Shown here in pieces: positions 55,101 through 64,000 of a DNA stretch of 64,000 bases (the stretch's first letter is position 1; every line of letters begins with the position of its first letter). The stretch comes from Dastarcus helophoroides. Its lineage: Eukaryota > Arthropoda > Insecta > Coleoptera > Bothrideridae. The position numbers were made by a program, and so were the translations under genes. Location: assembly GCA_028583605.1 (NCBI GenBank), contig CM053333.1, forward strand, positions 24,717,302 to 24,781,301, written 5' to 3'. The notes beneath the pieces were generated by a model. It did no database searches. It was given only the letters and a program-made list of their open reading frames with translations, and was not told where the DNA came from.

Positions 55101-55865
55101 ATGTTAAGCAACTCCCAAATGAATCACCAAATACCAAATTTTTTAATACAAGATTATTTTGCTTTTGATGGTCCAAAAGGCATTTGTGAATTTTAGAGAA
55201 TTTTTCGTGACCAAACAATTGAAATACTGATGAACTATTAAAAAGCCCAACGTTTTAGCTCAAAATTATTTTGATCAGGATCCTCCACAAGAACATTTGC
55301 GAATGTAAGAGAAGATTTCTTGGAAAAACAACTGCAATACTGATGAATCACCAAATACCAAATTTTTTAATACAAGATTATTTTGCTTTTGATGGTCCAA
55401 AAGGCATTTGTGAATTTTAGAGAATTTTTCGTGACCAAACAATTGAAATACTGATGAACTATTAAAAAGCCCAACGTTTTAGCTCAAAATTATTTTGATC
55501 AGGATCCTCCACAAGAACATTTGCGAATGTAAGAGAAGATTTCTTGGAAAAACAACTGCAATACTGATGAATCACCAAATACCAAATTTTTTAATACAAG
55601 ATTATTTTGCTTTTGATGGTCCAAAAGGCATTTGTGAATTTTAGAGAATTTTTCGTGACCAAACAATTGAAATACTGATGAACTATTAAAAATCCAACGT
55701 TTTAGTTCAAAATTATTTTGATCAGGATCCTCCACAAGAACATTTGCGAATGTAAGAGAAGATTTCTTGGAAAAACAACTGCAATACTGATGAATCACCA
55801 AATACCAAATTTTTTAATACAAGATTATTTTGCTTTTGATGGTCCAAAAGGCATTTGTGAATTTT
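52170..55865. repeat. higher-order satellite array (about 105-bp monomers)
   Basis: Monomers of about 91-113 bp share ATTATTTTG(A/C)(T/C)CAGG...CTCC(A/T)(T/A)(A/G)AGAACATTTG...GAATTTTAGAGA...GATGAACTA.TAAA. Seven monomers form a higher-order unit of about 723-726 bp (GGGGGTAAAGCAACCCCCAG recurs 723 bp apart at about 52350 and 53073). Near the right end, from 55126, the unit shortens to about 224 bp (two monomers) in four nearly identical copies. Short minus-strand ORFs are repeat translations. Confidence 0.95.
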
Positions 55866-58200
55866 GGAAAAAGGTGATAAACTTGAAATGTCAAAATTTC
55901 CAAAAAAACTCTGAAGTATTTAAGTCAAAATTTACAAGAAGAAAGTGGCAATTTTTAAGAAAAAGTCAAAAATTTGAAAGGTCTATTTTGAGACACTGAA
56001 TTCTTTAAAAAGGGTTGATTTGGTTAAAATTCACAAAAAAAATGTCGACAAAAGTAGAATCTTTAAATAAATTTTAAATTTTTATAAAAACTTAAAATTT
56101 TCAAAAAAAATGTCAAATTTAAAAAATCAAATGTTGGGAAATTCAAATTTACAAAAAAAAAAATTTCGAGAAGACATTATTGTGAAAAAGGGTCAAAATC
56201 GTCAAAAAGGTTAAAACTCAAAATGTCAAAATTTTAAAGAGTCCAAATTTTCAAAAAAAAATTGAAATTTTCGAAAAAAAACTTCGGTAAATCTGGAAAA
56301 ACTTGAAATTTGGAAAAAACATCGAAATTACAAAAAATGACATTTCGAGAAGGCTGAATTTTGAAATAGATCCCAATTTTCAAAATAAATAGAAACCTTT
56401 TTAAAAAAAGTCGAAATTAAAAAAAAAGTCGAATTTTCAAAAAGTCTTTACAAAAATATACTTTATTTTTGTAAAATTTTGAGAAGTCATTATTTTGAGA
56501 GGGGGTCGAAATCTTCAAAAAAACTTAAACCTCAAAATGTCAAAATTTTAAATTCAAAATTTAAAAAAAAGTCGGTAAATCTGGAAAACTTGAAATTTGA
56601 AAAAAAATCGAATTTACAAAAAATCACATTGAATTTTGAAAAGGATCCAAATTTTGAAAATAAATAGAAATCGTAAAAAAGTCGAATTTCGAAAAAATAA
56701 GTCGAATTTTCAGTCCAATTTAAAAAAAAAAATTCGGTAAATCTGGAAAAACTTAAAATTTGGAAAAAACGATCGAAATTACAAAAAATGACGTTTCGAG
56801 AAGGCTGAATTTTGAAAAAGATCCAAATTTTCAAAATGAAATAGAAAACTTTAAAAAAAAGTCGAAATTTTGAAAAAAGAGTCGAATTTTCAAAAAGTCA
56901 AACTTAAAAAAAATAATTTCGAGAAGTCATTATTTTGAAAAGGGGTCGAAATCTTCAAAAAAAAGTTAAACCTCAAAATGTCAAAATTTTAGTCCAATTT
57001 AAAAAAAAAATCGGTAAATCTGGAAAAACTTGAAATTAGGAAAAAACCGAAATTACTAAAAATGATATTTCGAAAGGTTGAATTTTGAAAAAGATCCAAA
57101 TTTTCCAAACAAATAGAGATTTTCAAAAAAGGTGAAATTTTGAAAAAAAGTCGAATTTCCAAAAAGTCAAATTTACGAAAAAAGATAATTTCGAGAAGTC
57201 ATTATTTTGAAAGGACGTCGAAATCTTCAAAAAAAAAGTTAAACGTCAAGATGTCAAAATTTTAGAGTCCAAATTTTTAAAAAAAAATTTCGGCAAATGA
57301 GGAAAAACTTGAAATTTGGAAAAAACAATCGAAATTACAAAAATTGACATTTCGAGAAGGCTGAAGTTTGAAAGATACAAATTTTCAAAACAAATAAAAA
57401 TTTTAAAAAAAAGTCGAAATTTTGAAAAAAAAGTCGAATTTACGAAAAAAAAATAATTTTCAAAAAAACGTCGAATTTTCAAAAAGTCAAATTTACAAAA
57501 AAAATAATTCGAGAAGTCATTATTTTGAAAGGGTTCAACCCCCTTCTTCCAAAAAAGTTAAAATGTCAAAATTTTAAAGACTGCAAATTAAAAAAAAATT
57601 TCGATAAATCTGGAAAAACTTGAAATTTGGAAAAAACAATCGAAATTATAAAAAATGACATTTTGAGAAGGCTGAATTTTAAAAAAGATTCAACTTTTCA
57701 AAGCAGAGATTCAAAAAAAGTTGAAATTTTGAAAAAAAAAGTCGAATTTTCAAAAAGTGAAATTTACAAAAAAAATAATTTCGAGAAGTCATTATTTTGA
57801 AAGGGGCTCGAAATCTTCAAAAAAAAGTTAAACCTCAAAATGTCAAAATTTTAAAGAGTCAAAATTGAAAAAAAGAGTCGGTTAATCTGGAAAAACGTGA
57901 AATTTGAAAAAAATCAAAATTACAAAAAGTCACATTTCAAGAAGGCTAAATTTTGAAAAAAATGACGTTTCGAGAAGGTTGAATTTTGAAAAAGATCCAA
58001 ATTTTCAAAATGAAATAGAAATCTTTAAAAAAAAAGTGGAAATTTTGAAAAAACGTCGAATTTTCAAAAAGTCAAATTTACAAAAAAAATAATTTCGAGA
58101 AGTCATTAATTTGAAAGGGGGTCGAAATCTTCAAAAAAATTTAAGCCCCAAAATGTCCAAATTTTTTTTAAAAAATTTCGGTAAATCTGACAAAACTTGA
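55866..58200. repeat. tandem array, about 260-315-bp unit, about 7 copies
   Basis: GAGAAGTCATTATTTTGA or a variant recurs at 56168, 56481, 56931, 57193, 57511, 57783 and 58097 (one long interval reflects an internal duplication). Each unit runs GGTCGAAATCTTC, AAACCTCAAAATGTCAAAAT, GGTAAATCTGGAAAAACTTG, then GAAGGCTGAATTTTG. AT-rich, non-coding. Confidence 0.88.
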
Positions 58201-60250
58201 AAAACGCCTTGAAAAAAGATTTAAACTATGAAAAATTTTCAAATAATTCGAAATATACCTACTCAAAAAAAGACAAAATTTTCAATAAAGGCAACATTGG
58301 GAAAAATAGAATTTTTCAAAGAAGATCCAAAATTTCTAAAAACATTGAGACAAGTTTGATCGACATTTTGGAAAAGGGCGGAATTGTGGAAAATAGAAAT
58401 TTTCAAGATGGGTCAGAATTGGAAATTTGAAATTTTTAAAATAAGTTGAAATATTAGAATAAAATCGAAATGGTCACATTTTCAATAAAAGCCGAAAATC
58501 GAAATTTTTGAGGAAAAGTCGCCATTAAGGAATGTCAAAATTTTGAGAAGAAGTCAGAATATTGTAAAAACCTCAAATTAAAAAAAAATCAAAAATTTAC
58601 AAAAAATATTTTCAAAAGTCGTTTCTTAAAAAGTTAAATTTTCCACAAATAATAGAAATTTTTAAAAAAGTCGAATTTTAAAAGAAAGATTTACAAAGAA
58701 GGCGAGTGAATCAATATTAAATAAGGGTAGAAGATTTCAAAAAGAAGGAGAATTTGGACAAAGTTTAAAAATTTCAAAATAAAAAATAAAAAATTCGAAA
58801 TTTTGAAAGAAAGCTGCAATTTTAAGTCAAGTGTTCAAAAAATTAGAAATTTTCAAAAAAAGTAAAAATTTTCAATAAAAACAAAATTAAAAAGATAGAA
58901 TAAAAGAAATGAAAATTTCCTGAAACGGCGAAATTTTGAAACAAAAAGATAGATCAGCATTTTGAAAACAGGCGAAATTCTGGAAGAGTTGATATTTTCA
59001 AAATAAGTCAAAATAAGAAGTTTGAAATTTTCAAAATAGGTCAAAACATTAAAACAAGTCGAAAGCTTAGGGAAGTCAAAATTTTCAATAAAAATCGAAA
59101 ATGGAAATTTTTCAAAAAGTCGTCATTTGCAGAATGTCAAAATTTTAGGGAAAAGTCGAATTATTAGAAAACCAAATTAAAAAAATCAAAAATGTCTGTC
59201 AAATGTTTCCAAAAATCGATATTTTTAAAAAGTTTAGGTTTTCGAAAATAATTGAAATTTGAAGAAAAGTCGAATTTTAAAAGTCAAATTTACAAAAAAA
59301 GTCAAAGTGAGTCAAAATTAGAAATAAAAGTATACATTTTCAATAAGGAAAATTTTGAGTCAAAATTTTCAAAAATAAGTTGAAAATTTTAAATTTTGAA
59401 AGAAGGTTGAAGAAGAAGTCAACGTTTTTAAAAAATTCGAAATTTTCATAAATCAAAATTTTAAATAAAAACAAAATTAAAAAAGAGAATTTATAACAAA
59501 ATCCTAAATTTCCTGAAATGTAAAAAATCTCCAAAAAAAAGTTTGGTCAACATTTTAAAAAAAGGCAAAATTGTGGAGCCAAAATTTTCAAAATAAGTCA
59601 AAATTTGAAATTCCAAAATAAGTCGAAATATTAAAACAAGTCAAAATTTCAATAAAAATCGAAAATTGAATTAAAAATAAGTCATGTTCAGAATGTCAAA
59701 ATTTTGAGAAAAAGTCAAAATATTGAAAAAATTTGAAATTTAAAAAATCAAAAATTTCTAAAAAATGTTTTCAAAAGTCAAAATATTTCAAAAATTCAAG
59801 TTTTCAAAGGTAATTGAAATTTTTTTTAAAATCGAATTTTATCAGGCAAAATTAGAAAAAATATATTTTAATAAGGGAACTTTTGAAATAAGGTCAAAAT
59901 TCTCAAAAATAAGTCGAAAATTCGAAATTTTGAAAGATGGTTGAAATTTTAGGTCAACGTTTTCAAAAAAGTCGAAATTTTCGAAAGTCAAAAATTTTAA
60001 TAACAAAATCAAAAAAATAAAAATTTTCAAAAAATCGAAAATGTCTAAATTTCGAAAAAAAATTAGTTTGGTCAACATTTTAAATTGTGGAAGAGTTATA
60101 ATTTTCAAAATAAGTCAGAATTTAAAGTTGGAAATTTTTAAAAATACAAATATTAAAACAATGTTCAAAAAGTCGAAATTTTCAATAAAAAACGAAAATT
60201 GAAGTTTTTTAAAAAAGTCATGATTTTCAGAATGTTAAAATTTTAAGAGA
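58201..60250. repeat. tandem array, about 540-610-bp unit, about 3.5 copies
   Basis: AATAAAA(G/A)(C/T)CGAAAAT...AAGTC...CAGAATGTCAAAATTTT recurs near 58483, 59095, 59650 and 60185 with decreasing spacing. Divergence is higher than in the two preceding arrays. Confidence 0.7.
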
Positions 60251-60299
60251 AATTTAAAATATTGAAGAAATTCCAAATCAAAAAAAAAAAAAATAAAAA

Positions 60300-61200
60300 A
60301 TCTTTCAAAAAATTTTTCTCGGAATTTCGACTTTAATCAAGAAATTTCGACTTTTTCTTCGAAATTTCGACTTTTTCTTCGAACTTTCGACTTTAATCTC
60401 GGAATTTCGACTTTGAACTCGAAATTTCGACTTTGTTCTCAATTTCCGAGATGAAAGTCGAAATTTCAACTATAATCCCGAAATTTCGAGAAAAAAGGAC
60501 GAAGTTTTGGTAATTAAAAATAGAAATTACTGAACGCACTCTATTGCCAACTGTCAGTATTGTGGGAAATGGAAGTGGCGGGACGCAACTGTCATCTGCC
60601 TAACTCAACCATAGAATGTAGAAAATTTGTCTTTAATCTTGAAATTTCAAGAAAAAAAGTCGAAATTTCGAAATTAAAGTCGAAATTTCGAGAAAAAATC
60701 GGTATTTCGAGATTAGAGGTGAAATTTCGACTATAAACTGGAAATTTCTGATTTTTTTTTAAATTGATGTCCTTTCTACGCCTTCGTACGAGACAGTTTC
60801 CATTTCAAGAAAATGAAACTTCGAAGTTGCTTTCAATATTTCGAAAATATAAATCTTAAATTTTGCACTTTGTTCACGAAACGTCGAAACGATCAGTTTC
60901 AAGAAAACGGAGACATTTAGAAAAAAATTAAAATTTCGGGTTTAAATTACAATTTTGACTTTAGTCTCGAAAGTTCATGCTTCATTTAGATATTTAGACT
61001 TTGATCACGAAAGTTTAAATTTCAAGAAAACTGTGGAATTTCGAAAAGAGCGAAATTTTGACTGTAAAAAACCAAAAATATCAGCTTAAAGTGAGATCGA
61101 AGGAGAGGAATAAGAAGAAGAAGACGAAAAAATTAGCGAGTTTAAAAAAGTCGGTTTCCACTCGCTTTCTTTAGCCTCAAAAAATCTAAAGTCAAAAATT
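60300..61200. repeat. GTCGAAATTTCGAG array with shared modules
   Basis: Clean GAAATTTCGACTTTAATCTC-type units, then (60530-60620) a module matching the reverse complement of those at 15205-15320 and 15710-15800 (GAACGCACTCTATTGCCAAC, then GTCATCTGCCTAACTCAACC), and at 60760-60787 the AAATTGATGTCCTTTCTACG module. It ends in degenerate AT-rich DNA. Confidence 0.8.
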
Positions 61201-62044
61201 TCAACCAAAATACTCAATATTTTAATTTTTTATAGAATCTCCGATTAATTGTTAAATTTTGCCACGTTCGCGTTCTCGGACAAATATACATGTTGTCCGG
61301 CCCCTGGCGCGACACGCCACTGATTTGTTAAATTATATTATATGTATCTCCGGAAAACTTCCTAATTGCCGAAGGTGCGCATAATTTAGCTTTCTATGTT
61401 TTATGTATACATATAATTGTTAATAATTTGAATTTGTCGCTAGGTTATATAACGTAGCTATAAGAATTCTTCGTTTTTTCAATGCGTTTGGGGGCAAACG
61501 CAACAATTACGTAAAATCACGGCAGGAAAATATTCCTGCTGAACGCGTAAAGCGCAGGCGTCGCAATGTTAAATCAATAACAAATTATATCCAAATATTA
61601 AATTATTAATAATTTAATAACGAGCGCAAAACGTAATTATCTGTGATATTCAAAGTTACGGTAGCTGAGATTTAAACTACTTACCCCCGCTATTTTTTTC
61701 GCTAATCAAAGGGTATAATTTTGATGTAAAATTATCAACTGTCACCATATCAACTCAATGTACCATATGTATGATTAAGTTTATTTTAAGTTGGATTAAA
61801 CGATAACTAATTTAGTTGTGAAATTATCTCTAATATAACTCGAACAACAAATGCATTTGTTTACGCTTTAGGTGAAATTTTACTTTTAAATTAGCCGCCT
61901 TTTCGGTACGTGTCAGGTTGAGCGGAAAATCACGTTGTTTTAGTAACTAAAACTATTTAATTAGGTTTTAAAAACGAGTAAAACTTTGTAAGCAATTTAA
62001 ACACTTTTATTTGTGATTAATTTATTTTTTTCCCTTTCTTGCAG
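61201..62044. other. HSF upstream region
   Basis: Unique sequence with some GC-richer patches. A hAT-terminus-like fragment (GGCGCGACACGCCACTG ending near 61321) has no partner. A pyrimidine tract ending CTTGCAG at 62038-62044 is a good splice acceptor, so the transcription start and a non-coding first exon may lie in this interval. Confidence 0.45.
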
Positions 62045-62267
62045 GTTAGATTTATTGTGAATTTCGTGCGGAGTCTATTGGTAACACTGCGTCAGTTGTC
62101 ATGCATCATTCAATCCCTATCTCCTTTTAATGTAAAGAGAAGAGGTCATGGTGGAAATGTTTTGTTTTTGCGGGTTACAGTGCGCGATGTAGTTATTGAA
62201 TTGAAACAGTTTGTGAAGTGTCTCGATAATTTGATTTTTTGTACTTTTTCCGCTTAATTCCGCTAAA
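62045..62267 (+). promoter_or_regulatory. HSF: HSF 5' leader exon with upstream ORFs
   Basis: Starts after the TTTCTTGCAG acceptor and runs into the HSF start codon. Three short upstream ORFs precede it: 62101-62130 (9 codons plus stop), an ATG-TAA minimal ORF at 62130-62135 and 62148-62192 (14 codons plus stop). The HSF ATG context (CTAAAATGC, A at -3) is good. Such uORFs commonly reduce or regulate translation of the main ORF; here this is inference. Confidence 0.6.
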
Positions 62268-62841
62268 ATGCAGCCCATCGGCGACAATACCGTCAACGTT
62301 CCAGCTTTCCTCAGCAAATTGTGGAAAATGGTCTGTGACCCAAACACGGACCACCTGATTTGTTGGAGCCCGGTACGTATTCAATTGATAATAGCGCCTC
62401 AGCGGTCCGATGGGCCTAATTGTTCGCGTTTTCCAACAAATTATTTTTTTACGTCATTGAGAAATATCGGCCATATTTGGTTAGGTTAGGTGCCCACACA
62501 ATCCAAGATTTATCTATGGAACTCTCATTTTCAGTCTGGGACCAGTTTTATCATACAGAATCAGGCCCAATTCTGGTATGAGTTGCTGCCGCTTCATTAC
62601 AAGCACAACAACATGAGCAGCTTCGTCAGACAATTAAATATGTGTAAGTGTTGCAAATGCAATTCTTGTCATGTATGCTGACTTTATGCATCATTTATGT
62701 AAATCTATTATTTTAGATGGCTTTCACAAAATGTCTTCTGTGGAAAATGGAGCCATGGACATGGATAAGGACGAAATACAGTTTTACCATCCTTACTTTC
62801 AAAAGGACCAGCCAGAACTCTTGAAACTCATCAAGAGGAAG
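62268..62841 (+). CDS. HSF: heat shock factor (HSF), first three coding exons, continues beyond window
   Basis: Exons 62268-62372, 62535-62643 and 62717-62841 with GT...AG junctions encode 113 residues that end at an in-phase donor. They comprise the complete winged-helix DNA-binding domain: [31 protein letters not shown], the [15 protein letters not shown] segment, the recognition helix [10 protein letters not shown] (63-72, with Arg67 and Asn70), GFHKM, a shortened wing, and [23 protein letters not shown] trimerises on stress and binds arrays of nGAAn to activate hsp genes in the nucleus (family knowledge). Oligomerisation and activation domains must lie to the right of 64000. The intron after exon 3 is at least 1.15 kb. 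Confidence 0.97.
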
Positions 62842-64000
62842 GTATGATTTTTTAATTTTACTCTTGTCCTAGTTACACCTCGTGATTTAATTGTATCCTG
62901 TGTGTCAATGTTAGGATAGAAATTTCTGTCTTTTGGTTAGATACCTTTAGCCATTTAAATCTAAAAATTTTTGTAGATAAATTCAACATAACTTAATCAT
63001 CATGCCACGATTTCATAAATGTTGAAAAAAATGTACTATGACATAATTTTCTCAATTATTCTGGCCTAGCAAATTCTGATGATTCTAAAAAGAAGGTGCT
63101 ACAACAGGTAATCCTAACATACTTCCACCCAAAACAAGGGACATTTTAAATCTATTTAATAAATCTCTAAGCACTGATTGACAGAAAACGCACAGCCTAA
63201 ACACATGGATTTAGGAGCATGACATTTCAGACAGATGTTCCCCATAATACGTTGGTGAACACTAAAAGAGGATTTTTCAAAATTCAGTCTCTAAGATAGT
63301 AGAAATGGGCATTAACAAGTAGGCAATTTTTATTTAATGAGTAATACACAAGATCGTATTTAGAGTTCCTGCAGATGTTGAGAGCTTATATCGTTGATCA
63401 ATTTGTCATTTTACACAAATTTATCAAAATTTTTCCAAGTGATCAGTGGCATATTTTGTGTTTTTATGAATTATTTTCTTTTAGTTTCTAAAAATTTAAG
63501 TTTTAAACTCAAAATGTTATCTTTAGTTTGGCACTAGCGATGTTTATATCGACTTTTTAGACATTTTTAAGTTTCTTTTTGAAAATTTTCAGTTTATGGT
63601 TAATATTTTCTGCACACAATCGAAACATTTCACTTTTTTCGATCTCAAAACTGGTATTTAGATTTAAAACGAGAAAATGCTTTTGAATTTGGTTTTCTTT
63701 AAACTTGTCAGTTTTAACTTAAAAAACATTTCTTTTTAAAGCGCCACTTTAAAATCGAAATTTTTTCTTCAATTCATTTTGTACAATTCGTTCTAAATTT
63801 AAAAATTCCCAATTTACAAAGTTAGATTCTTCAAGTAAATAAAAGATTTTAGGGAACAGGCAAATTTTGCAGAAAGTCTTAAGCTACAAAAGTGTCAAGT
63901 TTCGAGAATAAAAAAAAATTGGAAAACAGACAATGAAATTTTCAGAAAATTGAAATTTCTAAATAAGAAAATTTTGTCAAAGTCAAATTTCAAAAAAAAG
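62842..64000. other. HSF intron 3, partial
   Basis: No further coding exon before the window end. From about 63450 the sequence turns into AT-rich TTAAAATCGAAATTTTTTC-type low-complexity DNA like the other arrays. Confidence 0.6.

Noticed and set aside
52170..55865. CRISPR-like array of regularly spaced repeats
   Set aside because: Monomers are about 105 bp with no unique spacers, and the window is clearly eukaryotic nuclear DNA; it is satellite DNA.

Overview
The window is an AT-rich, intron-bearing animal nuclear genome segment, almost certainly insect. A beetle or another holometabolous insect is my best guess, from the look of the HSF DNA-binding domain and the abundance of hAT-type elements; I cannot fix the order. 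Conserved protein-coding sequence is only a few percent of the 64 kb. The rest is transposable elements and an unusual family of low-complexity AT-rich arrays built from variants of GTCGAAATTTCGAG plus A/T runs.

Genes, left to right. (1) 1837-2026 (+): last exon of an unrecognised gene encoding a coiled coil and a C-terminal membrane anchor. (2) 7538-8579 (-): complete three-exon RTF2 (replication termination factor 2). (3) 13756-48071 (-): pigeon/GSAP (gamma-secretase activating protein family). Eleven consecutive coding exons can be joined in phase; only the first coding exon is missing. Ten lie in 43437-48071, and the terminal 47-codon exon lies far away at 13756-13898, so the last intron is about 29.5 kb. 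(4) 62045-62841 (+): 5' end of HSF (heat shock factor), with a leader exon carrying upstream ORFs and three coding exons covering the whole DNA-binding domain. The gene continues past the window end.

The giant pigeon intron (13899-43436) holds most of the mobile DNA. It contains a 4.6 kb hAT (14694-19278), a 1.0 kb hAT (20393-21434), and a 3.9 kb hAT (23239-27109) with a 0.5 kb hAT nested in it. It also holds a 1 kb CACAG-ended element (27147-28132), a hAT MITE (30295-30492), and a nest at 33119-43374 in which a second CACAG element carries an inverted copy of the 3.9 kb hAT and a 5.9 kb hAT. That last hAT contains a palindrome of about 1.08 kb with a hammerhead ribozyme motif in each arm. 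Target-site duplications are visible for nearly all of these, and paralogous copies give empty sites for two of the insertions. Two related units with perfect heat-shock elements and TATA boxes (28353 and 31794) also lie in this intron.

Between pigeon and HSF (about 49.1-60.3 kb) four tandem arrays lie back to back, including a higher-order satellite at 52.2-55.86 kb. I see no operon-like or pathway link among the genes. The one thematic link is that HSF, which binds heat-shock elements, shares the window with two heat-shock-type promoters.
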